From: Stentor roeselii
Lineage: Eukaryota > Ciliophora > Heterotrichea > Heterotrichida > Stentoridae
Length of the DNA stretch: 64,000 bases
Direction: 5' to 3'
Assembly (NCBI GenBank): GCA_006503475.1
Contig: RSEH01000030.1
Coordinates: 1-64,000 of the forward strand
The notes below the pieces were generated by a model, which ran no database searches, was not told the origin of the DNA, and saw only the letters and a list, made by a program, of their open reading frames with translations. Both the position numbers and the translations under genes were made by a program. This document shows positions 1 through 10,137 of this stretch, piece by piece. Positions within the stretch are counted from its first letter, which is position 1, and each line of letters opens with the position of its first letter.

Positions 1-935
1 AAAACGATAAACCTGAACTGCTCATCAAGCTTCTTGAGGCGGGAGGGAGGACTCTAGGTAAGAGTTAAACAGTTTTTGTTAGTACTAAAGCTGCTGTTGA
101 TGACCTCTGCTCACTGCTTAAGTCAGTCGGCATCCGCGCTTTGGCTGTTCACGGAAACAAAGCACAACATGAACGCGATTTCGCTTATCGTTGTTTTAGA
201 AGTACTGAAAACTCGACTTTGCTTGCCACAGACATCGCTGCCAGGGGGCTGGACATTCCTAACATCAAGACAGTCATCATCTACGACGTGCCCAACAATG
301 TCGACAACTATATTCATCGCATTGGAAGGACTGGCAGAATCGGTCATCCAGGAATCGCGCATGTTCTTGTTGAAGATAAACCTTGCTTTGTTTATCGTGA
401 TATTCTTGAAGTCATGCTTGACGCTCGACAAGATATTCCAGATTGGTTCGCGGAATTGGCTTCTGGAAATAAAACCTGCAGAGAAGAAGACTATGAAAGA
501 ATACCTCAAAGGGCTTTTCGCAGGGAAAGTAGAGGAATTGAAGGAGCTTATAACTTTTCTAGGTCATCTTCGCTTGCTGATCATTGGAAAAATCAGGAGA
601 GGAGGGATATTTGGGGAATGAATGGACAGAGATCTGGGAATTTGTTTAATGATTGCTGGGATTACTCGGAGTTTCAGCAGGAAAAGAGGAATAGTGACCT
701 GGGTTGTAGAAGATTTGAGAAAAACTTTGTAGAAAGACCGGTCTTTGGAAAGGATCAGGGATTTCAAGGGTCTTCTCATGAATGGCAGTTTTCATTGTCG
801 CAAGGTGAACTGGATAGGGATAGAGAGATGATTAGGGAGCATGAGCCTTTGAGGAATTCAAACTTTTTTAATATGAATAGGGAGGAGATGCTGATTGATG
901 CTGCTAACTTTGGGAATGTTAAACAAGAGGAATAA
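1..935 (+). CDS. DEAD-box RNA helicase, DDX3/Vasa-like, C-terminal part (5' end outside window)
   Basis: Only the second RecA-like domain and the tail are present; the reading frame is open at base 3. After removing the 15-nt intron at 58-72 the protein reads through TLVFVSTK (motif IV region), the HGNKAQHERD segment, LLATDIAARGLDIP (motif V) and YIHRIGRTGRIG (motif VI), ending in an acidic, Arg-rich tail of about 140 residues. In this family the second domain closes over RNA and ATP, and motifs V and VI contact RNA and the ATP phosphates. The order and wording of the motifs are closest to DDX3/Ded1/Vasa helicases, which remodel mRNA for translation; the exact subtype cannot be fixed without the missing N-terminal half. 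The stop is TAA at 933-935. The next gene lies on the opposite strand and ends only 34 bp downstream, so the pair is convergent. Confidence 0.88.
58..72 (+). other. 15-nt intron in helicase gene
   Basis: GTAAGAGTTAAACAG. Removing it joins the TL codons to VFVSTK in the helicase frame. If retained it brings a TAA in frame. A at intron position 10 fits the pattern of all other introns here. Confidence 0.9.
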
Positions 936-969
936 ATCATAGATTATTAGGATTAATACCACAACTCTA

Positions 970-2525
970 CTAAAAATCCATCCTTCTAAACCTCTCATAA
1001 AAACTTTCATCAAATTTCTTGACTTTCGATTTTTTCAAGATCCTCCTTTCCTGATTTTTTTCAAGTCTTTTAAGTTCCTCATAAGGTTCAAACCTGGTTC
1101 TGACATTCGGATCAAAAAAGCACTCACTAGTCACATGATCATTAGTCTTGCAGTTCTAAATAACTCTTACAACACAGAACAATTTCGAGTCTTTAATTTC
1201 ATTTTCAAAATTTTCAAGTTCTTCAACAGTGACATGTTTATCAACGATGCATCCCTTGGCGTCATCTCCAGTCTTTCCACAGCAAAACCAGAGGTCATTG
1301 ACAATTCTCGCCTTATGATATCTACAGGACCAGTTGAAATTCATGACAGGACTAAAAACTTTCTGGCATTTTCCACAAACCTTTTCCGATTTATCAGCGA
1401 AAAATATCGAAAGACGGCTTTTTCGCCGTTGTTTTTCAAGTTCCAACACAAAACTCGCAGCTTTTGATTCAAGGCCGTTGATTTTTTCGTAAAGCTCCAA
1501 GTTTTTCAAAGTAAGACTTTTTACCTCATCCTGTAAATTCTTGATTCTGTCCTTGTAAGGCTTGACCAGTGTTTTTTTATTAGAAGTAAAGAAAAGTTTA
1601 AAGTGTTTGACCAGATCTGACTCCTCCAAAAGCTTTCGATGAGAAGTCAGCGATTTTTTCAAGTTTTTTTCGAGGTTTTCGACGTGAATTGTAAATTTTT
1701 CTAAGAACTTAAAAACCTGCAGAACTTTTTCTTCAGATTTTGTTTGGAACTGTTTCCAGTCAGCGAGTTTTTCAAGAGTTTGGGACAAAGCCAAGAACTT
1801 TTCTCCGATTAAAGTGTTTTGAATGACAAGAACTGCATTCGAGTGCTCCAGTTCTGATGTGCGGTACTCAGCCTTATGTGCATTGTTAAGAAAAATAGAA
1901 AACTTAATCGGATATCAGTCTTAGCTCTTTCATTGTAAAGCATTGAAGCCAGTTCTTTGTTTTCACAAACCATTTTTTGATTAAATTCCTTGTACTGCAA
2001 AAACTGGTGAAAATTAAACTGATTTTCGTCTTTCATCACAAGCATTTCTTTTTCCATCATTAAGATCTGATGGTTCAACATTCTAATAGTAGATTCCTGT
2101 TCAATGACGAGAATTTCCAGTCCTTTATTACTTTCCACACAATTTATCTGAACTTGTTGCAGATCTTGATACTTCTGGGTGGTCTTCGACTCCGCTTCTT
2201 GACTTTCTTTCAGTTTTTCCAGAAGTTGTCCACTGAGAACAAGTTCTTCAGCGACAGGACCTTTCGAAGTCGAAAGGTTAATGACTGTGCTTGATTTGTG
2301 CCTTCGACGGTCAGGGCGGGTCCAAGTTTTTTTTTCAAATAGCGGAACAATGTAATTTTTTACTACTTCTGCAGCTTCTTCCGGCGGGACTCGTCTTGAC
2401 TTGTTTTTTCTTTCACGAACTGTTGACAAAAGACTCTTTTCTACTGTTCCCTCTGAACGGAAGTAAGTCGACCTGAACTCGAGGGAGGACTTTGGCCTTC
2501 TATGCGCGGGTTTAAGAGATTTCAT
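970..2525 (-). CDS. Coiled-coil protein with CHORD-like Cys/His zinc module; one unexplained frame shift
   Basis: The start is ATG at 2525-2523, 19 bp after the stop of the neighbouring gene on the same strand. The first ~200 residues are basic, then coiled coil. A second stretch of coiled coil leads to a zinc-binding-looking module near 1250-1400: C-x2-C, then SCRYH, then WFCCGK, GC and H, the order seen in CHORD-like and related CCH modules. Removing the 15-nt intron at 1156-1170 adds a 62-residue charged tail ending in TAG at 972-970. Between about 1850 and 1925 the frame must change by -1 to join the two coiled-coil halves. No 15-nt intron does this. A 14-nt GT..AG stretch (GTACCGCACATCAG on the minus strand) or an indel in the A5 run at 1891-1895 would. 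The cellular role is unknown. Confidence 0.65.
1156..1170 (-). other. 15-nt intron in CHORD-like gene
   Basis: Minus-strand GTAAGAGTTATTTAG, phase 0. It ends in an in-frame TAG if retained. Removal continues the frame FCV-NCKTNDHVT to a later TAG at 972-970. Confidence 0.85.
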
Positions 2526-2544
2526 TATTCTAATAATGAGATAA

Positions 2545-5500
2545 CTACTTTTTAACTGACTTCTTTCTGACCATGCTTGGAGACTTGTCAACATCTGGCA
2601 GAGGCGGCAAGCCAATAGAACTTTTTTTGGTTTCTTCAGCGACTGACTTCTTTTTGGCAAGGCCTTCTTTGGGTGTACTTGAAATTCTTCCAGGGGATTC
2701 GACTCTTTCACTGAAAGTTCTAGGAGTTTTGCTAGTGTCGTTTGGAGTTCCGACGGAAAGTCTGTTTTTGTCTCTTTTTACCTCCTCACTCGTGATAGAA
2801 ATACTTGACTTCACCTTTTTATGAGTTCCGGGCTCAGGGGCATTCAATGAAATGTCAACAATGGTCTTTCTAGAAGAAAAGGTATCTAAAAGCTCTTTGA
2901 TCTTGAATGACTTTAAATACCCGAGTCCATATTTGCTCATCAGTAAAGCGACTGCTTTAAAACTGATTCCTACAGCTCCAGGAGTACTTTCAAGTCCTTC
3001 ATTAAAGAGCTTTTCAATGTCGTAGACACTGAGACTCGGCTCGTATTCGAGCAGAAGTTCTTCGAATTCTTCCTTGTCAAGTTGCGGCTTCCCGAATTTC
3101 ATGAACTTTGGACTGAGGTGAGCTGCGAGTTTCCTTTGATTGTGTTTGAAGACCTCAATCATTGCGATTAAAAAGGAACATTTTGAAATTGTCCAGACAG
3201 GTTTTTTTGTCCATTCAGCGAAGGTTTTCATGTTTATTCTCATCATAAACTCTTCTCTTGACAAGTCGCCTGTGCCGTCAGAGTCCATGCTTTCCATTAG
3301 TTTGTTAATATTTGCCTCACTTACCCAAAGGTCAAGGTCTCGCTTCAGACCTGTCACTAGCTCTTTACTACTGATTGAACCACCACCATCTTTGTCTAGG
3401 GTGTTAAATATCGACTCTGGAGTGCTTCCGAGCTTTGCCATCTTATGGCATATTCTGAAGATTACATACTCGTCTGCTCCTATCACCTCAGGCTTCATCA
3501 ATTCTAGAGCTTTAGTACCACTTTCTCGATCTCCAGCAAAAATAGTATAAATATAATCAATAACATCAGAAACCAAAGCAATACCTCCAGTAGAAGCTTC
3601 TTCATAAGCCTTGCGTCCATGAGTCCCCTCCTTGCTATTTGCAGTAATTTTAAAATTACTGAAGAACCTTTCACATTTTTCAACAAGGCCATTGAACTCA
3701 ATAGCGACTCTCACCAAGTACAGCGCCAAAGAGTAAGAAACAGGTTCAGAATGAAAGAGCTGCAACAGTCGTGCAAAAAAGACAGCATATTTATGCCCTT
3801 CATTGAACAACTGGAAGAATCCAGGAATGAACTGTCCCAAAAACTTCAAAGCCAATGACTGAATCCCAAACTTCCTTTGCAGACTTTCCATCATAAACTC
3901 AGTCATGGTGCGCATCTGTCTTCTGTCCGCCGTGTCTTTCTTGTCAGTTTCATATTTATTCGATATGAGCTCTTCTAAAAACTTGAAGATGTTGATATAA
4001 GACATCGGCTTGTCAGTTTTCCCTTCGATTTGCTTGTAGTTTTGCATGATCACGTTGGTTTCAACAAGCATCTTGTTTTCTTCGTGAAGCATGTCGTCTG
4101 CTGCTTTGTATTCCTGCACGAACTGCTTTTCTTCTTCTTCATCTGACATTAACAAGCTCTCATCAGTGAAACCTAAAATTTCTTTGGCTTTTTCAGGGTT
4201 TTTCGTCCGATCAAGCCATTTTTTAAACAGTTTTCTTTGGTTTCCTTCAAAAATCTTGAAAACACTTCGCAACTGGCATTTTCTTTGAGCCTCTTTCAAG
4301 TCTTCAAAAGCTTTTTTCAATGCAGACAACTCGTCATTTGCTGAGTTTAAAGACGATTCCAGGTCCTGTTTCGCGGAGTCTGAGTTTTTTTGAGCTCTTT
4401 TTAAAGCTTCTAGCTCTGCAAGGGCTTCAGCGAGTTCTTTTGCTTTGTTTCCGCTGTCTTCAGCGAGTTTTTGCAGTAATTCAGAGTTTTGATCAGAACT
4501 CTCCATCATTTTTTTCTGAAGGTCGAGCTGCTCCAGTTGGGCCTGGTTCATTTTTTTCAATTTTTCTTGATCGTCAAGAGTTTTTTCGAGTTCTTGAGCC
4601 TTGCCTGCTAAATCCTCTTGAATTTTTTTCGCATTTTCTTGAGATTCTTCGAGATTTTCTGAGGCTTTCTTCAGGTCTTCAGCGAGTTTTTCGAGATTTT
4701 TTGACTTGTCGAAAAGTTCAACGTTTTTAAGTTTTATTTCATTTTCAGCGTTTTCGAGAGATTTAGTTGTGGCATCTAAAGCTTGCTTTTTCGCTTCGAG
4801 TTCATCATTTTTATCAGCGAGTTCAGCGTCTTTATCCCTGAGTTCATTTTCGAGAGTCTTTAAATCGAATTCCTTGTTTAGTAGTTCTTCAGTCTTGCTC
4901 TTTAAAGCGCCTTGCAAGTCGTTTAACTGGTCCTTGAGTCCTGCTTGTTCAGCTTCGAGACTTTCTTTCAAGTCAGAGAGTTCTTTGAATTTTTGGTCTT
5001 TTTCATTGAGTTCCTGTTGTTTTTCATTCAACTCTTTCAGTTTGTCGTTTAATTCATTTGCTTGCTTTGCTAATTCGCTTTCTTTGTTTTGAAGCATCTG
5101 GTCTTTTTCTTTTAAGTCATTTCGGAGCTGCTCTAATAACTTGCTAAGGTCTTCTGAAGAATTTGACATCAATTTCGCCTGATCGTCGAGTTTTTCTTCC
5201 TGGTCTTTTAACTGCTTTTCTAAGGATTTTTGATGGTCTTGAAGAGATTTTAAGTCTTGATCCTTTTGGTTCAGAGCGTCCTGAAGAGAGCCTATGTCAG
5301 AGGAGGTGGAGTTTAGATTTGCTTCTTTGGATGCGAGATCAGAGTCTTTTGCAGCTAGGTCTGATTCTTTGGCATTTAAAGCGGATTCTTTAGAGGACAG
5401 GTCAGCTTGCTTATCATCAAGTCCAGATTCCCTAGTCTTCAATTCATTTTCTCTCGATTTTAATTCCTTTTCTTGTGCATTTAATTTATCCTGTAAATCC

Positions 5501-7617
5501 TTCAGTTCTTCCCTCGCTTTAATGATTCCTTGAAGATCCTGAGAATTATTCAACAACTGATTTTCCTTCGCAAGATCATCAGCGCGCTTAAGTGCTTGAG
5601 AGAGTTGATCCCGAAGATCCTCAATTCCCTGATCATTAATTTTACCTTCACGAAGTTGTTTATTCAACTCTTCAATAACTTTCGCTTGTTTTTCCAATAA
5701 ATCCGCAGCCAGGCCTTCCAAGTCTTGCAGCAAGTCAAGTCTTTTCGACACTTTCTGAAGATAAGCAACAGGCGAGTCAGTCGGCATTTTTTCAGCTTCT
5801 TCAACGGCTTTTTCAAAGTTTTCAAAGAATGGACTTAAGTCATTTTTCGCCAAATTTTTAGTTTTTTCTAAGTTTTTCGCTAATAAGTCGGAACTTTTAC
5901 TGTCCACTGATTTTAACAAGTCCCAAAAGTCACCCTGGCCGAGAGTGACCCAGACGTTGACTTGAAGAAAGTTTCCAGCCAGGTCTTTTAACAGGTCATC
6001 GGCAAGACGGTTTGCTTTATCGTCGAGATTTGAAAAATCACTTAAAACTTCTGGAAGGTTTGCAGATGAGGATGATAGAAGAGGGAAAAGTCGAGTTGAT
6101 TCTGATTCAAGCTCGGATAAAGCATTTTTTAGGTCTTGTTCGCCTGACTTTGAAGCTTCGGGTGCATCGCTTGGGACTTGGGAACTTGGAGGAAATGATT
6201 CGCTTGGGTCTGAAATTTTTTCTGTTGCTGAGTCGAACGGCTCTGATGGCAGATTTTTTGGAGATAAACTCTCAGAAAATTCCGCAAGTTTCGAAAGCTG
6301 AGAAAGCTTTTCTCCCTCAACTTGAGCCAAAAGTTTTAAAATCTCATCAATTTTTCCAGGTCCTTCACCTCCCACTTTTCCCTGAAGATTATTTTTATCA
6401 ATGCCGTTTAATTTCTCCTGTTTTTCCTTTTCCAAGTCAATTAATCCTTGAATAAACTTATCCAGATCATTTCTGATATTTTCACGAATAGCAGCTTCGA
6501 TCTCAGCAGCCGGTTCAACAAAATGTTTTCCTTCCAGTCCAAGACCCTGAAACTCTTTCCTTTCATCCAAAGGCTCTTTACTCAAACTTCTTTCAACACC
6601 TTCTGACTTATTTGACCTTTCATTTCTTTTTGACCTGCGTGCAAGTCCTTTGAGAGCTTTTTGAATCTTTTCCTGATCTTCAGGACTACCGGGTAAATGG
6701 CTCAAGAGTTTCAAAAGGTCAAGAAGATCCTCAGGACAAGTTTCATCTAAGTCATCCTGTCGAGGTTTTCCATTAGAAATTCCATCAACTTTCTCTAAAG
6801 TCTTAAAAGACTCCTTCGCAAGTTCTGCTAAATCATCAATTGAATTAGGATCAGTCAAAAGTGGTTTTTCGCCAGTCCATTCAACTTTAACCTGTTTTTT
6901 CCCTCGTCGATTCCTGAGCTTTCCCCATTTTTCTCCAGGGACCTGATGATTTTCATCTTCAAAAGATCGATCCGAGTCTTTATCCCAATTTTCCCTAAAC
7001 AGATGATCGCCATTAACCTCTTCTTTACTTCCTTGAATTCTTTTTCCTTCTTCTTCATTATTTTTTTTTCCATGTCCGAGTGGATTTTTCCAGACCTTTT
7101 CAACCCTATTTTTATCAGAATCTTCCCAAAAGTTCTCTTCGAAGTCTTCAGGTCCGTCTTCAGTATCAACAGTTCCGAATCGTACACCTTCAGAGTGATC
7201 AGGGAACTTTTTCTTGTCCTCCAAGACAACTTTTCCATTATTGACTGACCAGCCATGCCAGTCTTCATGGTCGGGGTAATAAGTGATTTCGACTCCCCAT
7301 TCGACAGGTTCACAAAGCCAGACTTTTCGCACTTTCCGGATGTTGTCAGGCTGAATGACCCACCAGTACTCGTAGAACTTCGTGTCTGAGTAGTGATCAT
7401 GGCCGAATTTTTCACCAGTTCGATTGGTTAAGTCGAACCACTCGTAAATCTCGCAGTTGTCGTCGATCCAAAAGGCCTCACGGTACTTTTTCGTTTCTCT
7501 GAGGAAAGGCTTCCGGTTTTTCAGGAAGAGGAAATAAACACTCATTTTCTTGTAGTTCTTTATGGAAAGACCTGGGTAATCTCCAGTCCACCATTGTTCT
7601 ATCTTCCTATGATCCAT
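2545..7617 (-). CDS. 1690-aa coiled-coil protein with C-terminal EF-hand pair
   Basis: A single uninterrupted frame from ATG at 7617 to TAG at 2547-2545. Residues 1-250 are rich in Trp, Asp, Lys and Glu (for example IEQWWTGDYPG and EYWWVIQPDN) and look like a charged, possibly beta-rich head. Residues about 250-1150 form a long, almost continuous coiled coil with local near-repeats such as DLASKEANL/SALNAKESDL. A globular helical part follows, then two EF-hands near residues 1405-1416 (DKDGGGSISSKE) and 1444-1455 (DSDGTGDLSREE), both with Asp/Glu at the usual Ca2+ ligand positions. The last ~120 residues are basic and Ser-rich. Large Ca2+-responsive coiled-coil proteins are typical of ciliate cortex and contractile structures, so a cytoskeletal role is likely but inferred. 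It shares a 73-bp divergent promoter gap with the gene at 7691. Confidence 0.85.
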   Translation of the reverse strand: MDHRKIEQWWTGDYPGLSIKNYKKMSVYFLFLKNRKPFLRETKKYREAFWIDDNCEIYEWFDLTNRTGEKFGHDHYSDTKFYEYWWVIQPDNIRKVRKVWLCEPVEWGVEITYYPDHEDWHGWSVNNGKVVLEDKKKFPDHSEGVRFGTVDTEDGPEDFEENFWEDSDKNRVEKVWKNPLGHGKKNNEEEGKRIQGSKEEVNGDHLFRENWDKDSDRSFEDENHQVPGEKWGKLRNRRGKKQVKVEWTGEKPLLTDPNSIDDLAELAKESFKTLEKVDGISNGKPRQDDLDETCPEDLLDLLKLLSHLPGSPEDQEKIQKALKGLARRSKRNERSNKSEGVERSLSKEPLDERKEFQGLGLEGKHFVEPAAEIEAAIRENIRNDLDKFIQGLIDLEKEKQEKLNGIDKNNLQGKVGGEGPGKIDEILKLLAQVEGEKLSQLSKLAEFSESLSPKNLPSEPFDSATEKISDPSESFPPSSQVPSDAPEASKSGEQDLKNALSELESESTRLFPLLSSSSANLPEVLSDFSNLDDKANRLADDLLKDLAGNFLQVNVWVTLGQGDFWDLLKSVDSKSSDLLAKNLEKTKNLAKNDLSPFFENFEKAVEEAEKMPTDSPVAYLQKVSKRLDLLQDLEGLAADLLEKQAKVIEELNKQLREGKINDQGIEDLRDQLSQALKRADDLAKENQLLNNSQDLQGIIKAREELKDLQDKLNAQEKELKSRENELKTRESGLDDKQADLSSKESALNAKESDLAAKDSDLASKEANLNSTSSDIGSLQDALNQKDQDLKSLQDHQKSLEKQLKDQEEKLDDQAKLMSNSSEDLSKLLEQLRNDLKEKDQMLQNKESELAKQANELNDKLKELNEKQQELNEKDQKFKELSDLKESLEAEQAGLKDQLNDLQGALKSKTEELLNKEFDLKTLENELRDKDAELADKNDELEAKKQALDATTKSLENAENEIKLKNVELFDKSKNLEKLAEDLKKASENLEESQENAKKIQEDLAGKAQELEKTLDDQEKLKKMNQAQLEQLDLQKKMMESSDQNSELLQKLAEDSGNKAKELAEALAELEALKRAQKNSDSAKQDLESSLNSANDELSALKKAFEDLKEAQRKCQLRSVFKIFEGNQRKLFKKWLDRTKNPEKAKEILGFTDESLLMSDEEEEKQFVQEYKAADDMLHEENKMLVETNVIMQNYKQIEGKTDKPMSYINIFKFLEELISNKYETDKKDTADRRQMRTMTEFMMESLQRKFGIQSLALKFLGQFIPGFFQLFNEGHKYAVFFARLLQLFHSEPVSYSLALYLVRVAIEFNGLVEKCERFFSNFKITANSKEGTHGRKAYEEASTGGIALVSDVIDYIYTIFAGDRESGTKALELMKPEVIGADEYVIFRICHKMAKLGSTPESIFNTLDKDGGGSISSKELVTGLKRDLDLWVSEANINKLMESMDSDGTGDLSREEFMMRINMKTFAEWTKKPVWTISKCSFLIAMIEVFKHNQRKLAAHLSPKFMKFGKPQLDKEEFEELLLEYEPSLSVYDIEKLFNEGLESTPGAVGISFKAVALLMSKYGLGYLKSFKIKELLDTFSSRKTIVDISLNAPEPGTHKKVKSSISITSEEVKRDKNRLSVGTPNDTSKTPRTFSERVESPGRISSTPKEGLAKKKSVAEETKKSSIGLPPLPDVDKSPSMVRKKSVKK

Positions 7618-7690
7618 TTTTATTAGAACAACGTAAAACGAAATTTTCCAAAAACCTGCTAAAACTCTTCTTCAGGAGATAAAACATTTA

Positions 7691-8440
7691 ATGGCGAGAA
7701 AAATCAACTTAAACTCTTCAGACCTGTACTCAAAACTAGGCACTCCCAGTATAAGTCCACTCTCAACAGCTTCAGTGTTCCTAACAACAGACCGTCGCAG
7801 GTCCTCCTCACAAGAATACTCAAACCACGTGCAGTCCCCTGATTTTTCAAGGCAACTTCCAAGGACCGAGCTTCGTCAGTTCTCTTCAGACGTTCATGAA
7901 AAGCGCTTCGTGGCTTTTCAAGCATTTCCAGTGATAAGTTCCCGAGTTCCGAAAGTGACAGTGCCCGACTTGGCGAAGACTACTGGAAGGAAGTTCATGG
8001 GAATATACAATAAAGGCCAAGTGCAGCAGGACTATAGTCCGAACTACCAGGCAGTGTGGAAAGGAACAGGAAAGAAACTGGTGGGCTTTGAAGTGGCTTT
8101 GCCGAGATCTCCGCTTTACAGGCCGCCTCAGATAAATTTGGAGAAGAAGGACGTCTGTTATAAGCAGATTGACCCGAATGTCCCGGTACCGAATTTAGAG
8201 AAAAACTCGCCAAGGCCTAATGAGAAGAAAGTTCCGAGTTTTATGGTCAATGTTCATTATTTGGATAGGGTCACTGGACATGTGGTCCCGAATTTGAAGA
8301 GCTTGCAGATGAACAGCTTTATGAACTCGGAGTTTCTGCCGTTGAAGACTGGCTTTGGGGAAAGAGGGTTTAAGTCGAAAAGTGTGATGAGAACTACTAA
8401 AGGACACTTCGAGAATAATCATGTATTTAATGATTTTTGA
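7691..8440 (+). CDS. Hypothetical basic protein, 249 aa
   Basis: Complete frame from ATG at 7691 to TGA at 8438-8440. The protein is basic, rich in Ser, Pro and Asn, and has no signal peptide, membrane segment or coiled coil. Short Pro/Tyr-containing motifs (DYSPNYQAVWKG, RSPLYRPPQINL, VPVPNLEKNSPRP) are spaced along it, a style seen in extended microtubule-associated proteins of cilia, but I cannot assign a family. Codon use is C-rich at the start and shifts to G/T-rich towards the end. It is divergent from the EF-hand coiled-coil gene with 73 bp between starts. It is very likely a real gene because the opposite frames are broken and codon use matches neighbours; its function is unknown. Confidence 0.75.
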   Translation: MARKINLNSSDLYSKLGTPSISPLSTASVFLTTDRRRSSSQEYSNHVQSPDFSRQLPRTELRQFSSDVHEKRFVAFQAFPVISSRVPKVTVPDLAKTTGRKFMGIYNKGQVQQDYSPNYQAVWKGTGKKLVGFEVALPRSPLYRPPQINLEKKDVCYKQIDPNVPVPNLEKNSPRPNEKKVPSFMVNVHYLDRVTGHVVPNLKSLQMNSFMNSEFLPLKTGFGERGFKSKSVMRTTKGHFENNHVFNDF

Positions 8441-8616
8441 ATTATTGGGTTTGAGACTTGAGGTAAATGATTTAGATTATTTAGATTATTTACTAATGAA
8501 AATCTACATTTTTTAATTAAGACTAGAGATATTCTCAGCCACCCTGCATCCGATCCCAGTTGATAACTCTTCCTTTAACCCTTCACCAGTCATGCACCCA
8601 AATTAAATCCTTTAAA

Positions 8617-10107
8617 ATGGACTTCAATCCCGAAGACTTCAACCCCCTGATCGAACAAAACAACATCAAAGGTTACCTCGAAAAGCTTCAAAGCACTCCT
8701 TTATCCTTCATCAGAATTCCCTTGAAATCACGTAAAAATCATTCAGTTTTAATCCAAATCTTCCAGTTCGACCTATCAACCCTAGACTCAAACGACCATT
8801 TGCAACAACTGCTGATGCACGTATTTTCCACTTAGCTCCACCAGACCTATCCACAAGATTTCCATCAATCAATCGACTTAGAGCTGATAACATCCTCCTT
8901 AAAATACTGCATTCCAGTATTCCCCATGCAGGAAGTGACGATTTTTCTAATAAAAACCAGCAAATCTCTAAACCCAGGAGATATTTTCCATTCAGCAGCA
9001 TTATTCGGGCGCCTTTGCACATTAATCTACTTAAAAAAGCAGACAAACTTAGACCTTCTAAAAAAAGACTCTCATCAAAACACGACTCTTCATCTGTTGT
9101 CAGGTTCAGGATACGTCCAGTCAGCAGTCTGTTTGATTCACTGGCTCCAGGCAGGCACTTCTCGCACTTCAGAGAAAAAAAATCGAGTTAACCCGGTAAA
9201 CAAAGAAGGATTCACCCCTCTTCACTTCGCAGCACTTTCAAATTCCTTACAAATGTGCAAATATCTCCTTTTTCTCGGGGCAGATCCTCACAAAACAGCT
9301 CGAAACGGGCTGAATCCTTATCAACTTGCCAGGTCTCAAGGAGCGAGTTCAGAGATTTTAAAAGTTTTAAAGCCCAGGCTTTGCTCTTCGTTTAAAACTC
9401 GAGGAAACAGCAGATTTTTCTTGAACTTCTTGTTTTTATTCACTCGATACGTGCTTTTTCTTCTTTTTTTACTCCCGAAAGTCAGTTTTTTCCTGGCAGT
9501 GGTTTCCTTGTCTCTTAGTGCGACTGTTATTTTTTTACTTGTCTGTGTCTCAAGTGTGGACCCAGGTTTTGCGAAAAGCAGAAAAGAAGCCTTGGAACGA
9601 CTTGTTGCACTTTACTCGGAAAGGACTTGCACCAAGTGCGTGACAGTCCAATTCGAGGAAGACATGATAAAACATTGCTGGAACTGCCAAAGATGTGTCG
9701 AGCGATACGACCATCACTGTGACTGGATACGAAACTGTGTAGGTAAAAAGAACTCAAAAGTCTTCATCGTTTACCTCTCTTTTTTTTTAGCTGAAATGGG
9801 CTTTCATTGCTTTTTAATCGACTACTGCTTCTTCGACAAACAACTGAAAAAAGAAGAAGTGAGAATTTTAATCCTCATGGGCTTTGTGCTGCTTTGCACA
9901 GTCTTCGTCACTCTTTGGGTCCTGCGAGTTTTCATCTGGCAGGTGCGACGACTACTTCTGAAAAAGACCTCCTTTCAGCTGAATCACAAAGTCCTTCCCA
10001 CAAAGCGTCCACGGTCAGTTTACGAAGACTTCCGGCAGGTCTCAGCTCTGACATTGCGAAGTCGATACTGGTTCAACACAGGGACAATAAATGAAACCTA
10101 CCCTTAA
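8617..10107 (+). CDS. Ankyrin-repeat DHHC palmitoyltransferase (HIP14-like layout)
   Basis: The start is ATG at 8617. Removing the 15-nt intron at 8821-8835 joins the N-terminal exon to the main frame; a further in-frame intron at 8732-8746 is likely. The N-terminal third has ankyrin repeats ([50 protein letters not shown]). Two hydrophobic segments follow. Then comes the DHHC cysteine-rich domain with paired CxxC motifs, ending [15 protein letters not shown], and two more membrane segments. DHHC enzymes transfer palmitate from palmitoyl-CoA to cysteines of target proteins, with the DHHC Cys as acyl acceptor; ankyrin repeats in HIP14-type enzymes recruit substrates. Four TM helices place the active site on the cytosolic face of Golgi or other endomembranes. 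The gene ends 30 bp before CFAP57 on the same strand. Confidence 0.9.
8732..8746 (+). other. Candidate in-frame 15-nt intron
   Basis: GTAAAAATCATTCAG fits the full consensus including pyrimidine at 9 and A at 10, and is nearly identical to the intron at 57391. It carries no stop and is a multiple of three, so it could equally be coding (five residues). Confidence 0.55.
8821..8835 (+). other. 15-nt intron in DHHC gene
   Basis: GTATTTTCCACTTAG, phase 0, ends in an in-frame TAG. Removal joins LLMH to LHQTYPQDF and makes the ankyrin-DHHC frame continuous. Confidence 0.85.
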
Positions 10108-10137
10108 GTTATCCCTTCTTATAACAGTTATATTAAA

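Noticed and set aside
6012-6455. Plus-strand frame inside the 1690-aa gene
   Set aside because: Shadow of the low-complexity coiled coil; no coding character of its own.
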